Assembly (NCBI GenBank): GCA_017940385.1
Contig: JAGAYS010000063.1
Location: 1-35,885 of the forward strand
Direction: 5' to 3'
Source of the DNA: Ruminobacter sp.
Lineage (GTDB): Bacteria > Pseudomonadota > Gammaproteobacteria > Enterobacterales > Succinivibrionaceae
DNA length: 35,885 nt
The notes below the pieces were generated by a model. That model ran no database searches and was not told the DNA's origin. It saw only the letters and a list, made by a program, of their open reading frames with translations. Positions 8,515-17,310 of this stretch are shown here, in pieces. Within the stretch, counting starts at the first letter, position 1. Each line of letters starts with the position of its first letter. Made by a program: the position numbers and the translations under genes.

Positions 8515-8786
8515 ATATGAAGCCTGCAACAGGTAAAATATCCGGCGACAATGTCCTCATTCAGGTTTGACGGTTATTGAAAAAATGAGCGCGTACTCAT
8601 GGAAATGAACAGATCATCATGTTAGGATGCGTTGTTTTTTTGTGAAGTGTGCAGAATTCAGCACAACATCGGCCGGTGTCGGTAATTCCTGACTTTTTGT
8701 TTGTTGGAGTTTTTCGTAATCCGGAGATATCTGACCCGAAGGCTGTAATAAGCCTTTAGCGATAGTTTTAAAAGGAGTTGGGAACT
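8515..8786. other. divergent intergenic region, symporter / membrane protein
   Basis: Beyond the symporter promoter I see no gene. A short hairpin (AAGGCT 8739-8744 with AGCCTT 8751-8756) lies just upstream of the ribosome-binding site at 8773-8777. No clear plus-strand promoter for the gene at 8787 was found. Confidence 0.5.
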
Positions 8787-9380
8787 ATGTATAACACTAA
8801 CGGCAACAGTGGAAATCACAGCACCGGAGATCAGAAGGCTGTCCTTAAAAAAGGATACGGTTTTGAAGGGAACAGCGGCGACTTCAACGTTATCGGTCCT
8901 TCCGAAATGGCACACAGAACCCATGAATGCAGCGGATTAATGGTAGCTGCCCTGTTCTTTTTTCTGGTGTACGTATCAGTAAAATTTTTCTGGTCTTTGC
9001 CTTCATCCATAGCATCCATAGATATAATGGTACTCTGTTTAATTATAGCTTCAATGAGCAGGGTTAAGAAATTTTTCAGTGATCTCGGAGATAACGTGAA
9101 CAGACGCCTTGTTCTTACGGCTCAGATAGCACTGGGGCTTAATATCATTATTTCACTGGTTATCGTAATCATGCTCATCGCGGCTGTCCCTAGTCCTGCG
9201 GGGGTATCGTCAGAGAATCTTTCGGAAGAGGCATTCAGGTACATGACGACATCCAAATTAGTAATGGTGCTGCTGATGATGCTTTTGAATGTATTTTCAT
9301 ACCTGTACATGCTTTATGTCTGGATAGTTACATTCCGTGTACTGAGGTCTCATGGCAGAAAGCGGTTTTCCGGAATTTGA
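8787..9380 (+). CDS. four-helix membrane protein, unknown function
   Basis: This is a 197-residue protein read from ATG 8787, nine bases after AGGAG; a TTG at 8778 would overlap that site. Residues 1-50 are hydrophilic and rich in Gly, Asn and Ser. Four hydrophobic segments follow, at about residues 50-70, 75-92, 110-135 and 155-185. I recognise no family. Its own hairpin terminator follows and a separate promoter precedes the next gene, so it is probably not part of the aryl polyene operon despite lying beside it. An inner-membrane location is supported by the helices only. Confidence 0.75.
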   Translation: MYNTNGNSGNHSTGDQKAVLKKGYGFEGNSGDFNVIGPSEMAHRTHECSGLMVAALFFFLVYVSVKFFWSLPSSIASIDIMVLCLIIASMSRVKKFFSDLGDNVNRRLVLTAQIALGLNIIISLVIVIMLIAAVPSPAGVSSENLSEEAFRYMTTSKLVMVLLMMLLNVFSYLYMLYVWIVTFRVLRSHGRKRFSGI

Positions 9381-9403
9381 AAGTTAAACCATGAAGATCA
9401 TAT

Positions 9404-9433
9404 AAAGGAGCGGATTGTGATGTCTGCTCCTTT
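9404..9433 (+). terminator. hairpin terminator after the membrane protein gene
   Basis: AAAGGAGC at 9404-9411 pairs with GCTCCTTT at 9426-9433, 23 bases after the stop codon. The T run is short, so it may be a moderate terminator. Confidence 0.6.
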
Positions 9434-9529
9434 CATACGTCCGGAGGTCTGAGACAAACTTAAGATGTGAGCAGGAACGGGATTTTATAACGGCAGTTTG
9501 ATGATGAATACGGGCACGTACGGTTTCTT

Positions 9530-9538
9530 TGGTATACT
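9530..9538 (+). promoter_or_regulatory. extended -10 promoter of APE block A
   Basis: TGGTATACT at 9530-9538 matches the TGnTATAAT extended -10 pattern with one change. No good -35 is visible, which is usual for this promoter type. It lies about 75 bases upstream of the glycosyltransferase start and is the only promoter seen for the first block. Confidence 0.5.
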
Positions 9539-9615
9539 ACTGACCCCGAGATTTAACCTTCATTTTACGTAAAACAATAATTAACTGACGAAAACGCAGT
9601 AGAGTTTAATAGATT

Positions 9616-10413
9616 ATGATGTATAACTATCGTCGACCTCCTGAACAGGCCCCGATTCGCGGTGACGGTGAAGAGGCAGGAGAGTTCAGACCGTGCATTG
9701 TCGTTCCCTGCTACAGGCATGTGGAGCCTCTGATGAGGCTTCTTCCCGAACTTCTTCGTTTCGGGATGAAAATTATCGTGGTTGATGACGGAAACCGGGA
9801 ACCGAAAGCTTCAAAGCTCAGGGAACAGGTTAACCTGATGAATCAGGTCATTGTCAGACATGAGGTTAACATGGGCAAGGGGGCTGCCGTGCATTCCGGC
9901 TTTAAAAAGGCTGCCGAGCTCGGTTTTACCCATGCTCTGCAGATTGACGCTGACGGCCAGCATGATCTGCGGGACATAACTGCATTCTTAAATCTAGGCA
10001 GACAGAATACTGATAAAATAATCAACGGAACGCCTGTTTATGACTCGTCTGTTCCGCTCTGCAGAAAACTCGGCCGGTACATGACACATTTCTGGGTCGG
10101 CGTGGAGCTTGGTACCGGGCGGGTGGTCGATACCATGTGCGGCATGCGTCTTTATCCGCTTGAACAGGCTCTTAAGGTCATGAATTCCGGTAAGGTAGGC
10201 AGACGCATGGATTTCGATACCGGAATTTTTGTAAGAATGTACTGGTCCGGCGTGGATTTTCTGGAAGTACCGGTGAACGTGAAATATCTTCCCGGAAACT
10301 ACAGCAATTTCAAGGGTTTTTCCGACAATGTAAGAATATCCCTGATGCATACCAGACTCTGCACTGAAAAGGTGTTTCATTACCGGACAATCAGAAAGAG
10401 AGAGTATCTGTAG
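9616..10413 (+). CDS. GT2 glycosyltransferase (DPM-synthase-like) of the aryl polyene cluster
   Basis: This 265-residue cytosolic or membrane-associated enzyme has the GT-A fold motifs: CIVVPCYRH at the first strand, VVDDGN (Asp57, Asp58) and DADGQHD from Asp111, which binds metal and the sugar nucleotide. In APE clusters a GT2 domain is usually fused to an acyltransferase (ApeJ); here the two are separate genes 2 bases apart. It probably glycosylates the lipid that carries the polyene, but donor and acceptor are unknown. ATG 9616 and ATG 9619 are both possible; neither has a strong ribosome-binding site. Confidence 0.88.
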   Translation: MMYNYRRPPEQAPIRGDGEEAGEFRPCIVVPCYRHVEPLMRLLPELLRFGMKIIVVDDGNREPKASKLREQVNLMNQVIVRHEVNMGKGAAVHSGFKKAAELGFTHALQIDADGQHDLRDITAFLNLGRQNTDKIINGTPVYDSSVPLCRKLGRYMTHFWVGVELGTGRVVDTMCGMRLYPLEQALKVMNSGKVGRRMDFDTGIFVRMYWSGVDFLEVPVNVKYLPGNYSNFKGFSDNVRISLMHTRLCTEKVFHYRTIRKREYL

Positions 10414-10415
10414 CA

Positions 10416-11345
10416 ATGGTCAGTCCTGCTTCCTGGCGAAGGAAAAATGAAAGTACGTCCGCTTTCGGAATGAACGTACTGCTGTTTTTTCATCGTTTAT
10501 TCGGTAACGGGGCTGTCCGTATCATAGCCTGGTGCGCCTCCTGGCTGGTCTGGATCTTCAATAAGAACGTCAGACGTATTTCCGATGAGTATCTCAGAAA
10601 TCTTAAAGCATCCGCATCCGAAAAGGGAATTAAACTCGGCAGACTCAGCTCCCGCAGACACATATATGCCTTCTGCAGATCCGTTGCGGGTAAGATAGTA
10701 TCCTGGTCCGGACAGACAGATTTCGGAAATGTCGGAGAGATAGACGGCGGACTTACCCGATCCCTAAAAAGAACCGAAAGCCCCGAGCCGCTAATGATTA
10801 TAGGGGCTCACATCGGCAATATGGAGGTTCTGAGAGCCTTCAATACCTCCAGAATCCATAAGACGGTGAATGTCCTCATGCATATGCAGAACAGTACTGT
10901 TTTTATGGATTATCTGAATAAGCTTAACCGTGACAGTTCCCTTAACATCATAAGCACTGCAGATATTTCTCCAGATATCTCAATGGAGCTTGCGGAGCGC
11001 ACTTCCCGGGGTGAATGGGTCTCAATGATGGGGGACAGACTTCTTGATGATTCCACCCGTTATGTGGAAGTCGATTTTCTGGGAAAAAAGGCGAGATTTC
11101 CCCAGGGGCCGTGGATTTTGGCCTCCATACTGAAGATCCCGGTAAGCGTCATGCTGGGGCTTACCGATGATGACGGGGTTAAGGTATACTACCGGGAGTG
11201 GGGACATGTAAGGCTCGACAGAAAAGACCGGGAGGAATCCGTTCGCGGCTATGTCCGTCAATATGCGGAGGAACTGGAAAACATTCTTTACGCATATCCC
11301 TACGAGTGGTTTAATTTTTACGATTTTTGGAGTCATGACAGGTGA
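10416..11345 (+). CDS. LpxL/HtrB-like lysophospholipid acyltransferase (ApeJ acyltransferase half)
   Basis: This 309-residue LPLAT-superfamily protein has the active-site HX4E motif (His132 to Glu137, in GAHIGNME) and a hydrophobic N-terminal segment at about residues 30-48 for membrane anchoring. LpxL/HtrB relatives transfer acyl chains from acyl carrier protein to lipids on the inner face of the cytoplasmic membrane, so this enzyme may attach the polyene chain to its lipid anchor. The later GDR and FPQGPW-type motifs of the family are also present. Its GTGA junction with the next gene overlaps by 4 bases. Confidence 0.88.
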   Translation: MVSPASWRRKNESTSAFGMNVLLFFHRLFGNGAVRIIAWCASWLVWIFNKNVRRISDEYLRNLKASASEKGIKLGRLSSRRHIYAFCRSVAGKIVSWSGQTDFGNVGEIDGGLTRSLKRTESPEPLMIIGAHIGNMEVLRAFNTSRIHKTVNVLMHMQNSTVFMDYLNKLNRDSSLNIISTADISPDISMELAERTSRGEWVSMMGDRLLDDSTRYVEVDFLGKKARFPQGPWILASILKIPVSVMLGLTDDDGVKVYYREWGHVRLDRKDREESVRGYVRQYAEELENILYAYPYEWFNFYDFWSHDR

Positions 11346-11767
11346 GTTCGCTTTATACGTTTGAATCCCGTCAGAAGGTTCAGTTTTACGACTGCGATCC
11401 CATGGGAGTCGTATGGCACGGTAATTATTTACGGTATCTGGAGGTCGCCCGCGGGGAGTTTCTGGATTTTATAAACTACGGTTATCAGAGAATCAGTGAT
11501 GACGGCAATTTCTTTCCGATAGTCGAGGAGCGCATGAAGTATCTGCGTTCACTCAGACTGGGAGATGATTTTACCGTCAGGGTTCATCTTGATGAATACG
11601 TGAACCGCCTGGTGCACAGTTTTGAGATAGTGTGTCGCGGAGAAATCTGCGTCAAGGCCAAAACCGTTCAGGTCTGCCTTCCAAAAAACGGTTCTGAACT
11701 GAGCTTTTTCATGCCACAGGGATTTGTTGACGCAGTGGAGGGCATCCCGGGATTTGTGAGACAATAA
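11342..11767 (+). CDS. 4HBT acyl-ACP thioesterase (ApeK-like)
   Basis: This 141-residue protein is a single hotdog domain with the 4-hydroxybenzoyl-CoA thioesterase signature FYDCDPMGVVWHGNYLRYLEVAR (Asp19 likely catalytic, His26 in the helix). It starts at GTG 11342, which overlaps the previous stop as GTGA. In APE clusters such an enzyme is thought to release or edit the chain on the carrier protein. Length and motif are normal. A 118-base gap separates it from the next gene. Confidence 0.87.
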   Translation: MSSLYTFESRQKVQFYDCDPMGVVWHGNYLRYLEVARGEFLDFINYGYQRISDDGNFFPIVEERMKYLRSLRLGDDFTVRVHLDEYVNRLVHSFEIVCRGEICVKAKTVQVCLPKNGSELSFFMPQGFVDAVEGIPGFVRQ

Positions 11768-11885
11768 GGTCCGAACCTGTATGTTCCTTATTGATCATCA
11801 GACTTACGCAGACGTCACCGGCTCCGGTTTTTACACCGCATCCTGCTGACCGTCCGGCGGAAACAGAAACAACGGAGCCTCAAAC

Positions 11886-12611
11886 ATGAACATGAGAAAT
11901 TCATTACCGTTTTTTAAAATACTGACTGTCGCATTTCTTTTCGGCGTCTTTAATTTTGCCGGTACATGCCTTGCCTCATCAGACGTTCAGACCGGTAAAA
12001 ACGAAGGGAATGGCACGGCGGTTCCAGCGGCAGCGGCTCTGGCAGCGGATGCCGTGGCGGCCGATTTTTTCAGAAACGTCAGACATGAGTCGGTTCTGAG
12101 TGATTTTGAACAGACAAGATACGTGGCTGAGGCCGGACGAAGCCTTAAATCATCCGGACGCATGCTGTTTACGGTGTCTGACGGACTCTGCTGGAAAATG
12201 GAAAAGCCATTTAAAAGATCCTGGCTGTTATTGGGTGACGGAGTAACGGAATACCAGCCAGACGGCTCCTCAAAGTCGGTTTCCGGTGACGGAAACGGCA
12301 TGTTTAACGGTATCCTTCTGTCGGTGCTGAACGGCGGCATTGAAGGAAATACCGCGGATCTTACCGCAAACTTTGATGTTACCGGCGGCGGTTACGATTC
12401 CGAAAGTCATGCGCATGCGATTTATCTTAAGCCTCTTGATAAGCAGATAGGCAGTGTGATTTACCGCATAAAGCTTGAAAGAAAAGGGGATGTTCTGCAC
12501 TCAATAACAATTATGGAACACGGTAACAGCTACACAAGAATGGTGTTTGTAAGTCCGGTGACCGATGCTGCTGATGCCGGAATGCCACAGGAATTCTGCC
12601 GTTTCCGATAA
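11886..12611 (+). CDS. LolA-like periplasmic lipid/lipoprotein carrier (ApeL-like)
   Basis: This 241-residue exported protein has a hydrophobic signal peptide (about residues 8-31, likely cut after CLA). A LolA-type domain follows from about residue 55: a FEQTRYVAEAGRSLKSSGRMLF start, then LCWKMEKPFKRSWLLLGDGV, as in other outer-membrane lipid carriers. It would carry a lipid from the MMPL exporter across the periplasm. ATG 11886 has GGAGC upstream; ATG 11892 is a possible alternative. Between the signal and the domain lies an Ala/Gly-rich linker. Confidence 0.85.
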   Translation: MNMRNSLPFFKILTVAFLFGVFNFAGTCLASSDVQTGKNEGNGTAVPAAAALAADAVAADFFRNVRHESVLSDFEQTRYVAEAGRSLKSSGRMLFTVSDGLCWKMEKPFKRSWLLLGDGVTEYQPDGSSKSVSGDGNGMFNGILLSVLNGGIEGNTADLTANFDVTGGGYDSESHAHAIYLKPLDKQIGSVIYRIKLERKGDVLHSITIMEHGNSYTRMVFVSPVTDAADAGMPQEFCRFR

Positions 12612-12823
12612 ATCTCCGTCGCAATTCATTATGTCCGCAGAGTACATTCTTTTTCCATTGGAGTAAACTTGAGAGCAGACGGCAGGCTTTGTCACGGTGG
12701 TTTCACGGAAGGCGGAGCGTGCGTCTTTAGGATAAACTGTTGTTCCTGTCTGAACATTTCGGATTTTTGAACTCACGGCGGTGACAGTCGTGAACCTTTT
12801 TATGATTGCTGATTCTTAAGACT

Positions 12824-15343
12824 ATGAATAAAGTTAAGGCCGTTCTGGTATTTCTGCTGCTGATGCTGCCCGTAATCACCGGGATTTCGGTTTTTGTGAA
12901 AAAGGGCGGAGAGACTGTAAGAACGGATCTTAGGTATCTTCTGCCTGATGCCGGAAGCGATGCCGGTTCAGCAGGATACTTTACGGACAGGCTTTCAGGG
13001 GAGATGCTTTTTACATTCAGTGCGGATGAAAGAACGGAACCTAAAAACGACAGATCTTCCGCTGCGGAATCAGTTTCCGGACAGTCTGCGGAAGGTTCGG
13101 ACGGGGCATCTGCCGGTAAAACCGGAGAACTGGAGGATGCGGTCCGTTCCTTTGCCGATAAGTTAAAGACCTTTAAATTCATAAAGGTCCGGGATTTTTC
13201 CGATATGGAAAAGACCGGCAGTTTTCTTTTTGCCCACAGATATGCACTCGGGGCGGACGCTTATCTCACTTCCGGTAAACCGGATCGGGAAAAGCTCAGG
13301 GACGAGGTTCTCGGCATTATCTACAGTCCGTTCGGAGGAGCTACCGCGACGGAACTCGCAAGGGATCCTTTTTTTACCATGAGACACTATCTCATGAGAG
13401 AGGCATCATCCGGCTTCGGCATGGATGCTTCGGGATTCACCTTCGTAAAGAACGGAAACGGCAAAAAAGTCTATGTGATAAGTGCTTCTATGGATCCTTC
13501 CGGTCTTTCGTCAGACGAGGGCACAGGGTTTTATGAATACTGCCGTAATCTCAGGCTCAGCCTTAAAAACAGAAATATTGAGATGATGTATACGGGAGCT
13601 TTTTTCTTTACCGAGGAAGCATCCGGTTCTTCAAAAAGTGACATAACCAAGATAAGCGTCGGTTCTTCCCTCATGCTTATCGTCATAATGCTGGGATTCT
13701 TCAGATCCGTTAAGCCTCTTATTTACGGACTTGCAGTTATATCCGTGTCCATGCTGAGCGCCTTCGGTGCGGTGCTTACCGTCTTCGGCGGAATGCATGT
13801 CATATCCCTTGCCATGGGGGCTACCCTTGCGGGGATTTCCTTTGACTACGTGCTTCACGTGCTGGTAAGGAGGGCACGATGCGGTTACGGGACTCCGGAA
13901 ATGCTGAGAAAGGCGCTTATTAAGCCGCTTGGTCTCAGTCTGGTTACCAGTGTCACGGCCTACGGGGTAACCTCCTTTACCGGACTTAACGTTCTGAAGG
14001 AGCTGAGTCTTTTTGCCTCGGTGGTTCTTGTGGGAACATTCCTGCTCTCGTGTTATGTCCTGAGTCTGACGCGTCTTTCCGGATGTGCCGACGGAGGCCT
14101 GTCCGTATCTCTTCCGGTTGCGGTCTTCAGACGACTTTCGTCCGTTTCTCCTTTGGTTTCAGCTGCGGTGACAGCCGCCGTTTTCATGTCTGCCGTTCTT
14201 CTGATACTGCAGAAGGGAGCTGATGACGACGTGGCCTCCCTGCGCCGGAATGATACGGAGCTTGCCGTCATGGACAGGGAGGTGAACCGCATCGTGAACG
14301 GCAACTCCTCAGGTGTCTGGTTTATCATGGAAAAACAGCAGCCCCGTGGAAAGGAAGTCATAAAGACTGCTGATACTGCTGATAATGAACAGGACTCCAA
14401 AAAAAGGGAGAATAAGGAAGAATTTGATCCTCTTGAGGTCTGCGAGCGTTTTATCGGAACACTGTCAGCCACGGAGATAAGGGATGTCGAGGCACCGTGT
14501 CTGCACGTGCCTTCAGCCCGCAGACAGAAGGAAAGTATTGAAACATATTTAAGTCTGTATCCTGACCTGAAGAACATCTATGCGGAACAGGGAATCGATC
14601 TTAAGGATGACGAGACCGGGATTAATGCCGCAGAAAGCTTCAGCGCCGCCGACATGCCAGGAATGTTTGATTTCATGATCGGGAATAATGCGGTTCTTGT
14701 CCGTATTAATGCGGAGAATGCGGCCCTTCTTGAAAAAATAAGAAGCTTTAAGGGAGTTTATCCTCTGGATCGTCGGGGAGAATGGTCACGCGCCTTCGGT
14801 CTTTACCGGCAGGAACTCATACGTATGCTGGTAACGGCTCTTATTCTCATTACGGCAGGCGGCATGTTTATTATCGGCAGAGATATCATAAAAGCGGCCG
14901 CGGTTCCTCTTGTAACCGGAATCTGTGCCGGCATCACGGCCGACATCCTCATGACCGGAAGCATGAATCTTTTTACGGCCGTGGCACTTTTTGTCGTCAC
15001 CGGGCTCGGTGCCGATTACTGCGTGTTTATTTACGGCATGGGCAGGGATTCGCTGAGAAAATCCGACACGGAGTCCGCTGCATCATCAGGGACGGGTGGA
15101 GAGAAGTCAGTCACGGATGCCGGCGCGGACAGTACCCCTGTAACTCTTTTTCTGTCCTGGATATCCACCGAGTTTTCCTGCGGACTGCTGATGTTTTCCG
15201 AAATGCCTGCCATTGTCACCATGGGCGCGGTTATATTCTGGGGACTGTTATTCATACCGGTCACCGCACTGATGTTAAGGAAACAGCCTCCTTATTTCGT
15301 GTATAATTATGTTAGGAATCAGGATAAAACATGTCAGAAATAA
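12824..15343 (+). CDS. MMPL/RND-family exporter of the aryl polyene cluster (ApeM-like)
   Basis: This 839-residue inner-membrane pump has two repeats of one helix, a large periplasmic domain, then five helices. Helices sit at about residues 2-22, 275-400, 440-460, 665-760 and 770-830. The helix-4 motifs of each half are visible as GISFDYVLH and GLGADYCVF, with the Asp that takes part in proton relay in this family. It would flip or export the polyene lipid to the LolA-like carrier. I start at ATG 12824; a TTG at 12806 adds six residues. A Ser/Glu/Lys-rich insert lies in the first periplasmic domain, and 212 bases separate it from the previous gene. Confidence 0.85.
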   Translation: MNKVKAVLVFLLLMLPVITGISVFVKKGGETVRTDLRYLLPDAGSDAGSAGYFTDRLSGEMLFTFSADERTEPKNDRSSAAESVSGQSAEGSDGASAGKTGELEDAVRSFADKLKTFKFIKVRDFSDMEKTGSFLFAHRYALGADAYLTSGKPDREKLRDEVLGIIYSPFGGATATELARDPFFTMRHYLMREASSGFGMDASGFTFVKNGNGKKVYVISASMDPSGLSSDEGTGFYEYCRNLRLSLKNRNIEMMYTGAFFFTEEASGSSKSDITKISVGSSLMLIVIMLGFFRSVKPLIYGLAVISVSMLSAFGAVLTVFGGMHVISLAMGATLAGISFDYVLHVLVRRARCGYGTPEMLRKALIKPLGLSLVTSVTAYGVTSFTGLNVLKELSLFASVVLVGTFLLSCYVLSLTRLSGCADGGLSVSLPVAVFRRLSSVSPLVSAAVTAAVFMSAVLLILQKGADDDVASLRRNDTELAVMDREVNRIVNGNSSGVWFIMEKQQPRGKEVIKTADTADNEQDSKKRENKEEFDPLEVCERFIGTLSATEIRDVEAPCLHVPSARRQKESIETYLSLYPDLKNIYAEQGIDLKDDETGINAAESFSAADMPGMFDFMIGNNAVLVRINAENAALLEKIRSFKGVYPLDRRGEWSRAFGLYRQELIRMLVTALILITAGGMFIIGRDIIKAAAVPLVTGICAGITADILMTGSMNLFTAVALFVVTGLGADYCVFIYGMGRDSLRKSDTESAASSGTGGEKSVTDAGADSTPVTLFLSWISTEFSCGLLMFSEMPAIVTMGAVIFWGLLFIPVTALMLRKQPPYFVYNYVRNQDKTCQK

Positions 15344-15465
15344 TACCTCTGACGGCTGTATCCGCATCTGGACGGTATCTGCGGACATGTCCCTGATAAT
15401 AATTTTAACCTGCTGCAGTTATACGAAGTTTGTCCGCGGCAGGCCTGAACTTAAAAGAAAGAATT

Positions 15466-16647
15466 ATGATATATGTAAACGGCTTTGCATGTAAGAGTGC
15501 TCTGGGGCTTAACGAGGATGAGGCGGTCAGAAACCTGTCGGAAGGAAAGGACATCTGCCTGAAGGAAATGTCCGGGTTTCTTCCCGGAGGAAAAACGGCG
15601 TTTCTTGCCGAGATTCCGCTTTATCCTGCACCTCTCAACAGACATGACTGTCGTGCCAACCGTCTTCTTAACGAATGTCTTAACGAGCTTCAGCCGCTTC
15701 TTGAGGAAATACAGGGCCGGTTCAGTCCGGACCGCATAGGAGCCGTCATCGGTACCAGCACGTCCGCCATAACGGATGTGGAAAACGAGGTTCTTTCCGC
15801 CGGCAGCGAATATGAGGGGGAACTTAAATATGACCCGCGCGTTTCCGAAATCGGCAACATCTCGGCATTCGTAAGCGACAGACTGGCCATAACCGGGCCG
15901 AGCTACTCCATTGCCACGGCCTGCTCGTCAGGCGGCAGAGCGTTTGTCAGTGCCAGGGCTCTTCTGGAATCCGGCGCATGTGATGCCGTTATCGTCGGTG
16001 CCTGCGATACGTTAAGCCGAATAACAGTCAGCGGTTTTTTTGCTCTGGGAGCACTGGATACCGGCAGATGCCATCCGCTGTCTGATGACAGGGCCGGAAT
16101 TAATATCGGCGAAGGTGTCGGCGTGACAATCCTTACAAGGACGCCGCTTACCCGCGGATACGTCATGAAGCTCCTCGGTGCGGGATCAAGTACCGACGGA
16201 TATCATATTTCAGCGCCCGAGCCTGAAGGAAAAGGGGCCAAGACGGCAATAAGACTGGCACTTAATGATGCCGGTCTTAATCCGGAAGACGTGGGTTACG
16301 TTAATCTTCATGCCACCGGCACGGTTCTTAACGATGCCATGGAGCATAAGGTTATACGCGACGTGTTCGGTGACAGGGTTCCGGTATCCGGAACCAAGCA
16401 CCTTACGGGTCACACTCTGGGCGCCGCGGGTGTGGTTGAGGCGTATATAGCCTATCTGATTTTCAGACACGGTCTGAAGCTTCCAGCCCTTAACTATCTT
16501 GAGCACATGCCGAGTCATGAGTTTGATGACATACATCTGGTTAAAAAGCCTGAAGAGCTGCGCAGGCCGGTAATCATGTCAAACAATTTCGCCTTCGGCG
16601 GCAACAACGTTTCCCTGATTTTCGGCAGAAATGACTGCTGTGATTAG
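15466..16647 (+). CDS. beta-ketoacyl-ACP synthase, first of two (FabF-like, APE type)
   Basis: This 393-residue condensing enzyme has a full Cys-His-His active site: Cys153 in ATACSSGG, His282 in NLHATGT and His316 in TGHTLGAAG. It ends in the NNFAFGGNN motif of the thiolase fold. It is therefore expected to be active rather than a chain-length factor. It would extend the polyene with malonyl-ACP. ATG 15466 is preceded by GAAAG; a TTG at 15430 is less likely. A hotdog dehydratase follows in the same block. Confidence 0.9.
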   Translation: MIYVNGFACKSALGLNEDEAVRNLSEGKDICLKEMSGFLPGGKTAFLAEIPLYPAPLNRHDCRANRLLNECLNELQPLLEEIQGRFSPDRIGAVIGTSTSAITDVENEVLSAGSEYEGELKYDPRVSEIGNISAFVSDRLAITGPSYSIATACSSGGRAFVSARALLESGACDAVIVGACDTLSRITVSGFFALGALDTGRCHPLSDDRAGINIGEGVGVTILTRTPLTRGYVMKLLGAGSSTDGYHISAPEPEGKGAKTAIRLALNDAGLNPEDVGYVNLHATGTVLNDAMEHKVIRDVFGDRVPVSGTKHLTGHTLGAAGVVEAYIAYLIFRHGLKLPALNYLEHMPSHEFDDIHLVKKPEELRRPVIMSNNFAFGGNNVSLIFGRNDCCD

Positions 16648-16705
16648 TATTGGGACTGAGACGGAACACGAGTGTCACAAACAGAAAATTCTTGGGAACA
16701 TCATA

Positions 16706-17218
16706 ATGAACTCTGAAATGAAAGACGGGATGACTGCAGCTATGGCTGCAGATAACGGATGGATTACGGACATGGTTCCGCAGAAGGAGCCCATGCGTTT
16801 CATTGACGGCGTCGAGCATGTTGACATTGAGAACAGAACGGTTACCTGTTCGTTCACACCAGGAGTCCGCCCGTGTGCCGGATTTTCTGAGGAAAAAGGC
16901 GGAATGCCGGCCGTATGTCTTATCGAGACCATGGCTCAGTCGATTGCCGCCCTCATGATTGCCGAGGATGGCAAAAGCGGAAAAGGCTTTAAAATAGGTT
17001 TTATTCTTTCAGTCAGAAAGATGGCGTTTTACGGTGAAAGTATTCTGCCTGCGGGACTCAGGGTGCTGTCCACTGCCAGAATAACCTTTGAAGATGACGC
17101 GGGAGTATGCATGGCTGAGACGGAGGTTGCTGAAGCCGTTTCAGGAAAAAAGCTTGCTGAGGCAAGAATTACGGTGATGAAGCCGAATGACGCGCATATC
17201 GCCAGAATGTTCGGGTGA
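16706..17218 (+). CDS. hotdog-fold beta-hydroxyacyl-ACP dehydratase (ApeP-like), catalytic His replaced
   Basis: This is a 170-residue FabZ/ApeP-like hotdog protein. The central helix is present as PAVCLIETMAQSIAAL with the usual Glu (Glu74). At the other catalytic position, where relatives have PH before the PM motif, this protein reads VPQKEPMRFID, with Gln26 instead of His. It would dehydrate the 3-hydroxyacyl chain after ketoreduction. Two starts are possible: ATG 16706 (GGGAA upstream) or ATG 16631, which would overlap the ketosynthase. It is the last gene of block A; a terminator follows. Confidence 0.8.
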   Translation: MNSEMKDGMTAAMAADNGWITDMVPQKEPMRFIDGVEHVDIENRTVTCSFTPGVRPCAGFSEEKGGMPAVCLIETMAQSIAALMIAEDGKSGKGFKIGFILSVRKMAFYGESILPAGLRVLSTARITFEDDAGVCMAETEVAEAVSGKKLAEARITVMKPNDAHIARMFG

Positions 17219-17235
17219 TTTTCCGAAGGTCTGAT

Positions 17236-17280
17236 AAAAAAGGAGTCTGGCGTGCGGTGCATCAGCCTGGCTCCTTTTTA
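17236..17280. terminator. shared hairpin terminator between block A and the HAD gene
   Basis: AAAAAAGGAG at 17236-17245 pairs with CTCCTTTTT at 17271-17279, with a further GGC/GCC pairing inside. A and T runs on both sides let it work on both strands, ending APE block A from the left and the HAD gene from the right. Confidence 0.8.
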
Positions 17281-17310
17281 GTTTATGTTCGGTTAATGAG
17301 CATCGGTTTG

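Noticed and set aside
14782-15306. 174-codon frame inside the MMPL exporter gene
   Set aside because: It overlaps conserved transmembrane segments of the exporter in another frame and is extremely rich in His, Arg and Cys, a typical shadow frame.
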